DNA of 64,000 nucleotides from Porphyrobacter sp. (GTDB lineage Bacteria > Pseudomonadota > Alphaproteobacteria > Sphingomonadales > Sphingomonadaceae), in assembly GCA_027531395.1 (NCBI GenBank), contig JAPZRO010000005.1, forward strand, positions 40,579 through 104,578. Direction: 5' to 3'. Position 1 is the first letter of the stretch; every line of letters begins with the position of its first letter. The position numbers and the translations under genes were made by a program. Of this stretch, positions 8,317 through 16,566 are shown piece by piece. Below the pieces are notes generated by a model that made no database searches, was not told the origin of the DNA, and saw only the letters and a program-made list of their open reading frames with translations.

Positions 8317-9048
8317 TCAGAGCGGGGCGAGTGTCCAGCCCTCGCGCGAGCGTCGCTCCAGTCCCTCGATGCGGGTGATGACCAGCCGCTCTCCGCTTGC
8401 CAGCCAGCCTTCGCCGGGGACGGCGCGCGCGTCCCACACCAGCTCGAACTCGCCCGCCAGTCCGCCCGGCAGCGCCACCGCCTCGACCCGCCGCAATGGT
8501 GTGCCGGCGGGATAGAACAGGTCGGCCGGCAGGCTGTCGAACTCGCCCGACCCAGCCCGGTGGATCTCGGCGAGGTAGCGCCGCAGGTTCTCGCGCCGCT
8601 CCTCGCTCTGGGGGCGCTTGGCGATCATCTGTTCGGCCGCGCGCAGCGCCGCGGCCATGTCGATCGCCGCAGCCGGGCCACCGCCTGCTGCGAGGACAAG
8701 CCCCGTGTCGGACAGCATGATCGGAAACATCGCCTGCGTCCCGCGCTGTTCCTCGATCCGGGCGAGATCGGCGAGCGAGGGCGGGGCATCGACGCTGGCG
8801 CTGATCTGCCGGCCGGTCACGATAATCCCGCGCGCCTGCCGCTCGAAGCGCACCTCCCACCCGCGCCGCACGGTAATCGTCGCGCCGCCGCCCAATTCGC
8901 GAACCAGCACCCGTTCGAGCCGCATCGGCCCGGCGGGAAGGCGCAGCGGTGCGCCTGCGGCCCGCAGCATCGCCGGCAGCGCCAGACCGCCTGCGGTGCC
9001 TGCCGCCACGATTCCGGCCAGCAATGTGCGGCGGGTGCTTCCGGCCAT
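8317..9048 (-). CDS. Exported protein with twin-arginine-like signal, unknown function
   Basis: 243 aa. The N terminus [20 protein letters not shown] has a twin arginine before a hydrophobic core and an ALPA cleavage site, so Tat export is possible, though the full SRRxFLK pattern is lacking. The rest is soluble alpha/beta; a helical stretch lies near residues 128-165. No family recognised. ATG at 9048 follows GGAAGGAAGTG; a GTG one codon earlier is possible. It sits 36 bases downstream of cutA on the same strand and may belong to the ctaA-cutA transcript. Confidence 0.7.
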   Translation of the reverse strand: MAGSTRRTLLAGIVAAGTAGGLALPAMLRAAGAPLRLPAGPMRLERVLVRELGGGATITVRRGWEVRFERQARGIIVTGRQISASVDAPPSLADLARIEEQRGTQAMFPIMLSDTGLVLAAGGGPAAAIDMAAALRAAEQMIAKRPQSEERRENLRRYLAEIHRAGSGEFDSLPADLFYPAGTPLRRVEAVALPGGLAGEFELVWDARAVPGEGWLASGERLVITRIEGLERRSREGWTLAPL

Positions 9049-9084
9049 CACTTCCTTCCCCCCGTTCGCGGCGGTGTTGCCGCC

Positions 9085-9423
9085 CTACGTCTCCGGCTGC
9101 GTCACCGAGCCCAGCCACGCGCGTGTCGCCGGCCAGGCTGCATCGGCATGCCACCCGAGGATGGCGGGTGTATCATAGGGGTGCAGCTTGCCCAACCGTT
9201 CGACAGCCGCATCGAGCCGGGCTGCTGTGGTCTTGAACAGCACACCGGTTTCGGAAGCGCTGTCGCGCGCGCCCTGCCACACGAACAACGATTCCACTTC
9301 GCCGATGATGTTGGCGCAGGCGACCAGCCCCTCCTCCAGCAATTGGCCGGCAATCGCCCGCGCGGTCTCGCGGTCGGGGAAGGGGCACCAGATCAGCGCC
9401 GCGCCATCCCCTGCGACTCCCAT
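9085..9423 (-). CDS. cutA: Divalent-cation tolerance protein CutA
   Basis: 112 aa, usual CutA1 length. Characteristic text: [48 protein letters not shown], and [11 protein letters not shown]. CutA1 forms stable trimers; a role in copper tolerance is reported in Escherichia coli but its exact job is unsettled. The ATG at 9423 overlaps the ctaA stop (TGATG), so it is translated with ctaA; a GTG one codon upstream is also possible. Confidence 0.93.
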   Translation of the reverse strand: MGVAGDGAALIWCPFPDRETARAIAGQLLEEGLVACANIIGEVESLFVWQGARDSASETGVLFKTTAARLDAAVERLGKLHPYDTPAILGWHADAAWPATRAWLGSVTQPET

Positions 9424-10487
9424 CACTCCGCTTTCCCGGCGCTATGCATCGCCCGGGCGGTAGCGGCGACCGTGAGCGCGCCGACCAGCTGGTGCGACGC
9501 GGCGATCCACAGCGAGACCTCGCTCATCACCGTGGCGATGCCGAGCAGCACCATCGTGCCGAAGGCCGAATGCACCGCGATGCTGGCGAAGCGGTCGGCC
9601 TTGCGTACGTCCCGCGCCAGCCACACCAGCGCCGCAACTGCCACCCACGCCCACCAGCGATGCAGGAACTGGAGCAGGAAGGGATCATGGGTGAATGCCC
9701 ACAAGGCGCCCTTCGACCAGTCCGCCGCAGGGAAGAACTGCCCGTTCATCAGCGGCCAGTCATAGGCGGCATGGCCGGCATTGAGACCCGCGACCCATGC
9801 CCCGAGCAGCAACTGCACGAACAGCACCCCGCCCGTCAGCGCCGCGCCTGCCGTCAGCCGGGCCGGGCGCGCCGCCGGGTCGCGCGCCAGCTGGCGCAGG
9901 TCGCGCGCGGTCCACACCAGCCCCGCCAGCAGGAACAGCGCCGTGAGCAGGTGGGCGGAGAGGCGGAAGTGGCTTACGTCGGTCAGATCGGTCTCGCCCA
10001 CGCCCGAGGACACCATGTACCAGCCTAGCGCCCCCTGTCCGCAGATCAGGCCGAACATCGCCGCGAGCCGCCAGCCATAGCCCGGCGGCACCGCGCGCCG
10101 CAGCGCGAACACCACCAGCGGCAGCAGGAAGGCGAGGCCGATGACCCGGCCAAGGATGCGGTGGAACCATTCCCAGAAGAAGATGAACTTGAACGCCGCC
10201 AGATCCATGCCCGCCGGGCCGCTTTCGTAGCGGAACTCGGCGGTCGCCCGATACTTGGCGAATTCCGCCTGCCATGCCGCTTCGCCAAGCGGCGGGAGAA
10301 TGCCGCTGACGACGTTCCATTCGGTGATCGACAGCCCGCTTTCCGTAAGGCGGGTGATGCCGCCGACCACCACGATCAGCACCACCAGCACCGCCACCAG
10401 CTCCAGCCAGCGGGCAATCGCCAGCGGCCGCGCGCGGCTGTGCGGGGCGCTCTGGAACAGGCTCGATACGGAGGCGAACGTGGCCAT
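9423..10487 (-). CDS. ctaA: Heme A synthase (CtaA/COX15 type 2)
   Basis: 354 aa, eight transmembrane segments. Oxidises the C8 methyl group of heme O to make heme A for aa3-type cytochrome oxidase. Family marks: GGITRLTESGLSITEWN, FFWEWFHRILGRVIG (heme-ligand His), RLSAHLLTALFL, LLGAWVAGLNAG with DWPLMNGQFFP, and late histidines in LQFLHRWWAW and ASHQLVGALT. ATG at 10487 gives the normal type 2 N terminus. The promoter must lie between 10488 and 10635, shared with the divergent merC-like gene. Confidence 0.95.
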   Translation of the reverse strand: MATFASVSSLFQSAPHSRARPLAIARWLELVAVLVVLIVVVGGITRLTESGLSITEWNVVSGILPPLGEAAWQAEFAKYRATAEFRYESGPAGMDLAAFKFIFFWEWFHRILGRVIGLAFLLPLVVFALRRAVPPGYGWRLAAMFGLICGQGALGWYMVSSGVGETDLTDVSHFRLSAHLLTALFLLAGLVWTARDLRQLARDPAARPARLTAGAALTGGVLFVQLLLGAWVAGLNAGHAAYDWPLMNGQFFPAADWSKGALWAFTHDPFLLQFLHRWWAWVAVAALVWLARDVRKADRFASIAVHSAFGTMVLLGIATVMSEVSLWIAASHQLVGALTVAATARAMHSAGKAE

Positions 10488-10602
10488 GACGGCCCGCTCT
10501 TTGTGCCCGCGCGCCCCCTTGCGCAAGCCTGTTTGGTGCAATCGCGGATGCGGCAAGCGCAAAGTCCGCGTCGCAAGGCGCGGAAGCATCGCCCCTTGCG
10601 CA

Positions 10603-10619
10603 ATGTAACAACATTACAT
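10603..10619. promoter_or_regulatory. Zur-like palindrome before the MerC-type gene
   Basis: ATGTAA-CAACA-TTACAT, a perfect 6-bp inverted repeat with a 5-base centre, 17 bases before the ATG at 10636. Its AT-rich 17-bp form resembles Fur-superfamily (Zur) operators. Assignment is by resemblance only. Confidence 0.45.
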
Positions 10620-10635
10620 ATGTGACGTCTCGACC

Positions 10636-11025
10636 ATGGACTTCCTCCCAACCTCTTCCGCGAGTCGGCCCTCGCTGCGTCGCCGGCTCGACCAGCTTGG
10701 AATCGGGCTGGCGGGCCTGTGTGCGCTGCATTGCCTGGCGACGCTGGTGGTGGTCTCGGCACTCGGCCTTGGCGGGCATTTCCTCCTCGAAGAAAACATC
10801 CACCGCATCGGCCTGGCGCTGGCGGTGGGCGTGGCAGCGGTCGCAATCGGCTGGGGCGTGTTGCGCCACCGGCGGATGCTGCCTTTCGTGGTAGCCATGA
10901 CCGGGCTGGTGCTGATGGCCGCTGCGCTGGTGGTGCAGCACGGGGCGGACGAACTGCTGCTGACGCTTGCGGGCGTCGCGATCGTGTCGCTCGGCCATGT
11001 GCTGAACCTGCGCGCGGCGCGCTGA
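10636..11025 (+). CDS. MerC domain membrane protein
   Basis: 129 aa with four hydrophobic helices. Residues about 22-36 read [19 protein letters not shown], the MerC hallmark CALHC, a thiol/histidine metal site within the first helix. MerC in mercury operons imports Hg2+, but chromosomal copies without mer genes, as here, are more often tied to zinc homeostasis. The 17-bp palindrome just upstream supports metal control. No strong ribosome-binding site precedes the ATG. Divergent from ctaA. Confidence 0.82.
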   Translation: MDFLPTSSASRPSLRRRLDQLGIGLAGLCALHCLATLVVVSALGLGGHFLLEENIHRIGLALAVGVAAVAIGWGVLRHRRMLPFVVAMTGLVLMAAALVVQHGADELLLTLAGVAIVSLGHVLNLRAAR

Positions 11026-11074
11026 CCGCTCGCCCCCTTCAAAACACGAACTTGCAGCCTTGGCGCAAGGCCCT

Positions 11075-12067
11075 ATGTCACGCGCCATGACCAAGAGCAT
11101 CACCCTGAACGGTGCCCCTCACCGCACCAATGCCACCACCATCGCCGATCTGGTGCGCGAGCTGGAACTGACGCCTGAAAAGGTCGCGGTCGAACGCAAC
11201 GGTGCGATCGTCCCGCGCTCGACGCTGGGCGAGGCGGCGCTGGCTGAGGGTGACACGCTGGAGATCGTCCACTTCGTCGGCGGGGGCGATCATGCGGGCG
11301 AGGACACCTGGACGGTCGCGGGCCGCACCTTCCGCTCGCGGCTGATCGTCGGCACCGGCAAGTACAAGAGCTTCGAGCAGAACGCAGCCGCCGTCGAGGC
11401 GAGCGGGGCCGAGATCGTCACGGTCGCGGTGCGGCGGGTGAATGTCTCGGACCCCAAGGCGCCGATGCTCACCGACTACATTGATCCGAAGAAGATCACC
11501 TACCTGCCCAACACCGCCGGTTGCTTTACCGGCGAGGAGGCGGTGCGCACCCTGCGTCTGGCGCGCGAGGCGGGGGGCTGGGATCTGGTCAAGCTCGAGG
11601 TGCTGGGCGAGGCGCGCACGCTCTATCCCGACATGCGCGAGACGCTGAAGGCGACCGAGGTGCTGGCCAAGGAAGGCTTCCTCCCCATGGTCTACTGCGC
11701 CGACGATCCGATCGCGGCCAAGCAGCTGGAAGACGCAGGCGCTGTCGCGATCATGCCGCTGGGAGCGCCGATCGGCTCGGGGCTGGGCATCCAGAACCGC
11801 GTGACCATCCGTCTGATCGTCGAGGGCGCGAAGGTGCCGGTGCTGGTCGATGCGGGCGTGGGCACGGCGTCGGATGCGGCGGTCGGCATGGAGCTGGGCT
11901 GCGACGGCATCCTGATGAACACCGCCATCGCCGAAGCGAAAGACCCGATCCGCATGGCCCGCGCGATGAAGCTGGCCGTGGAGGCGGGCCGCGAGGCCTA
12001 TCTCGCCGGACGCATGGCCCGCCGGATGTATGCGGACCCCAGCAGCCCGCTGGCGGGGTTGATCTGA
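11075..12067 (+). CDS. thiG: Fused ThiS sulfur carrier-ThiG thiazole synthase
   Basis: 330 aa. Residues 5-71 are ThiS-like ([20 protein letters not shown], then EIVHFVGGG), and residues about 77-330 are Thi[44 protein letters not shown], catalytic Lys in [10 protein letters not shown], and [24 protein letters not shown]. ThiG builds the thiazole ring of thiamine from DXP, dehydroglycine and ThiS thiocarboxylate. In free ThiS the diglycine is the C terminus; here GGG (69-71) runs straight into ThiG. ATG 11075 has AAGG four bases upstream; ATG 11087 (MTKSITLNG) matches the family start better and may be the true one. Confidence 0.93.
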   Translation: MSRAMTKSITLNGAPHRTNATTIADLVRELELTPEKVAVERNGAIVPRSTLGEAALAEGDTLEIVHFVGGGDHAGEDTWTVAGRTFRSRLIVGTGKYKSFEQNAAAVEASGAEIVTVAVRRVNVSDPKAPMLTDYIDPKKITYLPNTAGCFTGEEAVRTLRLAREAGGWDLVKLEVLGEARTLYPDMRETLKATEVLAKEGFLPMVYCADDPIAAKQLEDAGAVAIMPLGAPIGSGLGIQNRVTIRLIVEGAKVPVLVDAGVGTASDAAVGMELGCDGILMNTAIAEAKDPIRMARAMKLAVEAGREAYLAGRMARRMYADPSSPLAGLI

Positions 12068-12135
12068 GAGAAGCCTCACGTGTGGCGTTGTATCGGCTGC
12101 GCAGCAGCCGCAAGCGCGACTGCGCGCCCGCAGCG

Positions 12136-12186
12136 ACGCGACCGCAGGTCGCGTGAGCGAGGATTTCGCAGCCCGGACGGGCTGCG
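12136..12186. repeat. Two adjacent short hairpins downstream of thiG
   Basis: ACGCGACC-GCA-GGTCGCGT (12136-12154) is a perfect 8-bp stem; CGCAGCCC-GGAC-GGGCTGCG (12167-12186) is another. No T-tract follows either. A similar run of hairpins follows the SDR gene at 51349-51405. They may be decayed intergenic repeats or weak terminators. Confidence 0.5.
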
Positions 12187-12204
12187 GAACACAGAGAATC
12201 ACAC

Positions 12205-12219
12205 CTAACGCTAAATTAA
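12205..12219 (+). promoter_or_regulatory. CtrA-box candidate
   Basis: CTAA-CGCTAAA-TTAA followed by CCAT. The alphaproteobacterial CtrA consensus is TTAA-N7-TTAA, often extended to TTAACCAT; this site has one mismatch. It lies 44 bases before the ATG at 12263. Confidence 0.4.
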
Positions 12220-12262
12220 CCATGTGATGCGACGTTCTCCTCGTCCGAAGGAGACACGCGCC

Positions 12263-12775
12263 ATGATGATGCCGATTGCCGAAATGCGGGAATTTGCCGG
12301 GTTCGCGCCCTGCGAGCAGCGATACATCAAGCGCAGCCTCGATATCGGCCTCGCCCGCACCGACGCTTTCCGTCGCTGGGGCCGCAGCGAGGCGGAGAAC
12401 ACTGCGATCCGCCGGCAATATGTCGCCTATCAGGATTTGAAGGCCCTGCGCGCGCTGATCCCGGTGGAGGGCAACCCCAACGAGATCGAACGCTTCCTCG
12501 GCAAGCTGGTGCGTCTTGCCGCCTTCGATCTGGAGCAGGAGCGGCTGGCGAGCTTCTCGGCTTTCCGCTTCCTCTACGAACGCCTGCTGGGCGCGAAGGT
12601 GCGGCCCTATCTGCCGGCCGCCTTCTGCGCCGCGAGCGCCCTCCCCTCGATCCGCCCCGAGCGCCGCAAGCTGCTGCTGCAAAGCCTCTCCGAAGCCGCC
12701 GCCACCGCTGCCGGCTGGTCGGAGCGCGAGCCGGGCTTCTACCCTGAATATGTGGACGATTTCGAGGCTGCCTAA
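12263..12775 (+). CDS. Hypothetical protein, helical
   Basis: 170 aa. No family recognised. Mostly alpha-helical with many charged residues; it contains RRWGRSEAENTAIRRQY and a late stretch PSIRPERRKLLLQSLSEA. No signal peptide or membrane segment, so it is probably cytoplasmic. AAGGAG at 12248-12253 places the start at ATG 12263 (three ATG-rich codons MMMP follow); the frame is open from 12224. A CtrA-like box lies upstream. Single gene, not overlapping its neighbours. Confidence 0.65.
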   Translation: MMMPIAEMREFAGFAPCEQRYIKRSLDIGLARTDAFRRWGRSEAENTAIRRQYVAYQDLKALRALIPVEGNPNEIERFLGKLVRLAAFDLEQERLASFSAFRFLYERLLGAKVRPYLPAAFCAASALPSIRPERRKLLLQSLSEAAATAAGWSEREPGFYPEYVDDFEAA

Positions 12776-12824
12776 GCCGCTAACGCCCGCTTGCTGGCGA
12801 GCGCAAATGCGTTAGGTTGCGCCC

Positions 12825-13934
12825 ATGACCGCTCCCGCTGCCGCGCCTGCCGCGCTTCGCTTTTCGTTCGGCCTTCCGCTCTGGACGATCCTTGCGCCGC
12901 TGCTCGGCATGGGGGCGATCCTGCTCGGCAAGCCGCATGATCCGGTCACCACCCTGCTCATCGCGGGCCTGCTCGGGGCGGCGATCATGGCCGCGGTCTA
13001 TCATGCCGAGATCATCGCGCATTATGTCGGCGAGCCGTTTGGCACCCTGATCCTCGCGCTGGCTGTGACGGTGATCGAGGTTTCGCTGATCGTCTCGATC
13101 ATGCTGGCAGGCGGCGAGGATACCGAACTACTGGCGCGCGACACCCTGATCGCGACCATCATGATCACCATCAACGGCATCATCGGCCTGTGCCTGCTGG
13201 TGGGCGGGCGGCGGCATCTCGAGCAGGCCTATACCCAGGCGGGGGTGAGCGCGGGGCTGGCGATGCTGGCGACGCTGTCGGTGCTGACGCTGGTGCTGCC
13301 CGATTTCACCGAGACCACGCCGGGGCCTTCCTATTCCCCCTCGCAACTGCTGTTCGTCGCGGTGGTGTCGGTGATCGTCTATGCGACCTTCGTGCTGGCC
13401 CAGACCATCCGGCACCGTGACTACTTCATCCACCAGATCGCCGAAGCCGACGATCATGGCCACAAGGAGCCGGTGCCGGGCGCCATGGCGGCGGCGGCTG
13501 CGGCGATGCTGCTGGCTGCGCTGGTGGCGGTGGTGCTGCTGGCCAAGAACCTCTCGCCGGTGATCGAGGCGCGGGTGCTGGCCGCGGGCCTGCCCAAGGC
13601 GGTAGTGGGGATCATCATCGCCGCCGTGGTGCTCGCGCCCGAAGGCTTTTCCGCCCTGCGCGCAGCTCAGGCCAACCGGGTGCAGACCAGCCTCAACCTC
13701 GCGATCGGATCGGCGCTGGCCTCGATCGGGCTGACCATCCCGGCAGTGGCGCTGGTGGCGCTGGCCCTGGGCCTCGATCTCGAACTCGGCCTCGCGCCGG
13801 GCGGGCTGGTGCTGCTTGGGCTGACTCTGCTGGTGGCGACCCTGACGCTGGGGCAGGGCCGCACCACCATCGTGCAGGGCGTGATCCACCTGGTGATCTT
13901 CGCGACCTACCTGTTCACGACGATTGTGCCGTGA
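12825..13934 (+). CDS. chaA: Calcium/proton antiporter, ChaA/CAX family
   Basis: 369 aa inner-membrane protein with about ten to eleven helices. It has the two inverted alpha-repeat motifs of the CaCA superfamily: YVGEPFGTLILALAVTVIEV (residues about 66-86) and AAVVLAPEGFSALRAAQANR (about 264-285), with acidic residues in each. An Asp/His-rich cytoplasmic loop (EADDHGHKE) sits mid-protein. Exports Ca2+ or monovalent cations in exchange for H+. The sequence ends TTIVP. Well isolated from neighbours by 49 and 61 bases. Confidence 0.92.
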   Translation: MTAPAAAPAALRFSFGLPLWTILAPLLGMGAILLGKPHDPVTTLLIAGLLGAAIMAAVYHAEIIAHYVGEPFGTLILALAVTVIEVSLIVSIMLAGGEDTELLARDTLIATIMITINGIIGLCLLVGGRRHLEQAYTQAGVSAGLAMLATLSVLTLVLPDFTETTPGPSYSPSQLLFVAVVSVIVYATFVLAQTIRHRDYFIHQIAEADDHGHKEPVPGAMAAAAAAMLLAALVAVVLLAKNLSPVIEARVLAAGLPKAVVGIIIAAVVLAPEGFSALRAAQANRVQTSLNLAIGSALASIGLTIPAVALVALALGLDLELGLAPGGLVLLGLTLLVATLTLGQGRTTIVQGVIHLVIFATYLFTTIVP

Positions 13935-13965
13935 CTTTTCGGCCCGGCGTGGGGCGGTGACGAAG

Positions 13966-13988
13966 GCTTAAGGGCTTGTCCTTTAAGC
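13966..13988. promoter_or_regulatory. Inverted repeat at the leader of the HEPN-like gene
   Basis: GCTTAAGG (13966-13973) and CCTTTAAGC (13980-13988) form an inverted repeat with one bulged base, ending 7 bases before the ATG at 13996. It could be an operator or hide the ribosome-binding site in an RNA hairpin. Confidence 0.4.
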
Positions 13989-13995
13989 AAAGAAG

Positions 13996-14535
13996 ATGTC
14001 CGTACACTTTGATCCCAACAAGATCAGCTTCTTTTCGCTTGATGAATGGTCCGTTGCGGTCTGTGCATGGCGCGGATGCTGCATCGAGGTATTTTCGCGG
14101 GCGGAACACTCGGTCGCCGATTGCATCCTGACGCTGCAAGGGGCTGGCGTTGCCATTCACAACGACGCCCAGCACCAAGGCGCTGTCGCCCGCCTGCGCG
14201 CGCTCCATGACTGCATGGAGAAGTTTTCCTTCAACGGGCACGAAAAGGTTGCTCGCCGACGGATCGCTAATTGGCAAAGACTGGTCCACCAGCGCAATTT
14301 CCTCGCCCATGCGCGCATTGACGCGACGCAATCTGGGATCGTCGCGCATCACTACCGTTTCGACGGCAAGCAACGCGGTGAACCCTTGCCGCCAAAGCAG
14401 CTGACCCGGATCGAGATGCTGCAATTGCTCGCCGAGCTGGAGGATGCTCAGCGTGCACTCCATGGCCAATTGGGGTGCATCAAGGCTTTCGCGCCCGTCG
14501 CCAAACCGATCCTGTCGGCGCAAGTTTCATCGTGA
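13996..14535 (+). CDS. Orphan protein with a HEPN-like RNxxxH motif
   Basis: 179 aa. I do not recognise a named family. The text LVHQRNFLAHARI contains R100-N101-x3-H105, the Rx4-6H motif (polar residue after R) typical of HEPN ribonucleases, within a helical protein. Helices around residues 62-77, 86-100 and 138-156 fit a HEPN bundle. The gene is visibly more AT-rich than its neighbours and lies alone between chaA and the acyl-CoA ligase, with a HEPN-like toxin or RNA-binding role possible but unproven. No nucleotidyltransferase-fold antitoxin gene is adjacent. The motif alone can occur by chance. Confidence 0.6.
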   Translation: MSVHFDPNKISFFSLDEWSVAVCAWRGCCIEVFSRAEHSVADCILTLQGAGVAIHNDAQHQGAVARLRALHDCMEKFSFNGHEKVARRRIANWQRLVHQRNFLAHARIDATQSGIVAHHYRFDGKQRGEPLPPKQLTRIEMLQLLAELEDAQRALHGQLGCIKAFAPVAKPILSAQVSS

Positions 14536-14540
14536 CCAAA

Positions 14541-14564
14541 CCCCGTATCAAGTCCGGGGCGACG
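14541..14564 (+). repeat. Single half-copy of a dispersed palindromic repeat
   Basis: CCCCGTATCAAGTCCGGGG followed by CGACG differs in three bases from the right arm of the complete element at 33859-33947. It lies just after the HEPN-like gene, in the 47-bp gap before the convergent acyl-CoA ligase gene. Confidence 0.6.
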
Positions 14565-14582
14565 AGGGTGGTCGCTTAGCCC

Positions 14583-16442
14583 CTACCCCCGATACAGCCC
14601 GTCGATCCGCTCCTGATAACGCTCGCGGATCTTGTGCCGCCTGATCTTCATGCTCGGCGTCATTTCCTCGTTCTCGATGGTGAAGGCCTCGTCCGCGAAG
14701 GCGAACTGGCGGACTTTCTCGATCACCGAGAGATCGGCATTGGTGCGATCGACCGCCGCGGCCACGGCCTTCTTGAACGCCGGCAAGTCCTGCAGCGCCT
14801 TGAGATCGAACTTCTCGCCGTTCGCGCGCGCCCATTCGAGCGCCCACTCGGCGTCGGGCACGATCAGGCCTACCACGTAAGGCCGCTTGTCCCCGCTCAC
14901 CATCGCCTGCGCGATCTCGGGCTGGAGCGTCAGCATCCCCTCGACCTTCTGGGGCGCGATATTGTCGCCCTTGTCGTTGACGATCATGTCCTTCTTGCGA
15001 TCGGTGATGACGATCCGGCCCTTGTGATCGAGGTGCCCGATGTCCCCGGTGTGGAGCCAGCCGTCCTTTAGTGTGCGCGCGGTCTCGGCCTCGTTGCGCC
15101 AGTAGCCATGCATCACCAGCTCGCCGCGCACGAGGATCTCGCCATCCTCGGCGATCTTCACCTCGACGCCCCGCAGCGGCGGGCCGACCGTGTCCATCCT
15201 CAGGCCCACCTTGGGGCGGTTGCAGCTGATCACCGGGCCGGCCTCGGTCTGGCCATAGCCCTGCAGCATGGTCAGCCCCATCGCGTCGAAGAAATTGCCG
15301 ACTTCGGGATTGAGCGGCGCGCCGCCCGACACCATCGCCTTGATCCGGCCGCCGAACTTCTGTCGGATCTTGGGGCGCAGCGTCTTTTCGACGAGGAAAT
15401 CCAGCGGCTTGTCGCGCAGACGCTTCTTGCCGTCCTTGCTGTGCTCGGAAATCTTGAGCGCGGCATCCATCATGAAATTGGCGACTTTGCCCTGCTTTTC
15501 GACCTGCGTCATGATGCGCGTGCGCAGCACTTCGAACAGGCGCGGGACGACGACCATGATGGTGGGGCGCGTCTCCTCGATGTTCGAGGCGAGCTTTTCG
15601 AGGCCTTCGGAATAGAAGATCTCCGCGCCGACGCCGATGGGGAGATATTGCCCGCCCGAGTGTTCATAGGCGTGGGACAGCGGCAGGAACGAGAGGAAGC
15701 GCTCGTCCTGGATGCCGAAATCCTCGATCAGCACCTCGGCCGCACCCGCGACATTGCACAGGATCGCGCCGTGGTGCTGCATCACGCCCCGGGGGGCGCC
15801 GCCGGTGCCGCTGGTGTAGATCAGGCAGGCGGTGTCCGAGCGCTCGATGCGCGCAATCCGTTCGTCGACCGCGGCGCGCGCGGCGGCGGCATCGCCGGCG
15901 ACGAGGCTCTTCCACTCGTGATATTCGAAGCTGCCCGATTGCTGGCGCTTGAGATCGTCGATCCCGATCACGTGCTCGACCATGCCGGTCTGCCCGATCG
16001 CGCCGACCACCGGCACCAGCAGCTTCTCGGTCGAGACGAACACTGCGCGCGCGCCCGAATTGTCGAGGATATGGGCGTGATCGCGGCGGGTGTTGGTGGT
16101 GTAGGTCGGCACGGTGATGCACCCTGCGGCCATGATCGCGAGGTCGGCAATACACCATTCGGGACGGTTTTCCGAAACCAGCGCGACCCGGTCGCCATCC
16201 TCCAGCCCCATGCGGCGCAGCGCCTCGGCCAGCAGGCACACCTGCTCGGCCGCCGAGCGCCACGATTGCGTCACCCATTGCCCGCCGGTCTTGTGGCCGA
16301 GGAACGGCGCGTCGCCCTTCTGGTCGGCGCGCTTCAGAAACAGTGCGACTAGGTTCTGCGCGCCGTCGATGTCCTGCAGCAGCTGGTCATCGGCCGGATT
16401 GACCACGGCGCGGGGGGCGTGCGTCAAAGTGGGGGCATGCAC
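14583..16442 (-). CDS. fadD: Long-chain fatty-acid-CoA ligase (AMP-forming)
   Basis: 619 aa. Activates fatty acids to acyl-CoA through acyl-AMP. The ANL P-loop is LIYTSGTGGAPRGVMQHH (Arg for the usual Lys), followed by LSFLPLSHAYEHSGG, YGQTEAGPVISCNRP (A5), DGWLHTGDIGHLDHKGR (A7) and ITDRKKDMIVNDKGDNIAPQKVE (A8). Length and motifs place it with bacterial FadD15-like or long-chain ligases. GTG at 16442 has AGGAG eight bases upstream; a TTG two codons earlier is less likely. Convergent with the HEPN-like gene. Confidence 0.93.
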   Translation of the reverse strand: MHAPTLTHAPRAVVNPADDQLLQDIDGAQNLVALFLKRADQKGDAPFLGHKTGGQWVTQSWRSAAEQVCLLAEALRRMGLEDGDRVALVSENRPEWCIADLAIMAAGCITVPTYTTNTRRDHAHILDNSGARAVFVSTEKLLVPVVGAIGQTGMVEHVIGIDDLKRQQSGSFEYHEWKSLVAGDAAAARAAVDERIARIERSDTACLIYTSGTGGAPRGVMQHHGAILCNVAGAAEVLIEDFGIQDERFLSFLPLSHAYEHSGGQYLPIGVGAEIFYSEGLEKLASNIEETRPTIMVVVPRLFEVLRTRIMTQVEKQGKVANFMMDAALKISEHSKDGKKRLRDKPLDFLVEKTLRPKIRQKFGGRIKAMVSGGAPLNPEVGNFFDAMGLTMLQGYGQTEAGPVISCNRPKVGLRMDTVGPPLRGVEVKIAEDGEILVRGELVMHGYWRNEAETARTLKDGWLHTGDIGHLDHKGRIVITDRKKDMIVNDKGDNIAPQKVEGMLTLQPEIAQAMVSGDKRPYVVGLIVPDAEWALEWARANGEKFDLKALQDLPAFKKAVAAAVDRTNADLSVIEKVRQFAFADEAFTIENEEMTPSMKIRRHKIRERYQERIDGLYRG

Positions 16443-16528
16443 TGGCAAAGGCTCCTGATCCCTTCGAGCTTATCTTTCGGGGTTCAGGTGCGACCCCGTG
16501 TGGGGCCTGATTAGAGGCTCAAGGCCGT

Positions 16529-16566
16529 AGCGGCAAGCGGGGAGCACGCGTTCCCAGCTTGCCGCT
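16529..16566. repeat. Long hairpin between ggt and the acyl-CoA ligase gene
   Basis: AGCGGCAAGC (16529-16538) pairs perfectly with GCTTGCCGCT (16557-16566), and an inner GGGA/TCCC extends the stem. No T-tract follows on either strand. It touches the ggt stop codon, so it may stabilise the ggt 3' end or reduce read-through into the ligase gene. Confidence 0.6.

Noticed and set aside
8179..9765. A 528-codon plus-strand open frame across the exported protein, cutA and ctaA genes
   Set aside because: Antisense to three well supported genes; low-complexity translation and no ribosome-binding site.
14541..14564. Terminator for the HEPN-like gene
   Set aside because: The stem has no T-tract and matches the dispersed repeat family instead.
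15108..16352. Long plus-strand frame over the acyl-CoA ligase gene
   Set aside because: Shadow of a gene with all ANL motifs on the other strand.
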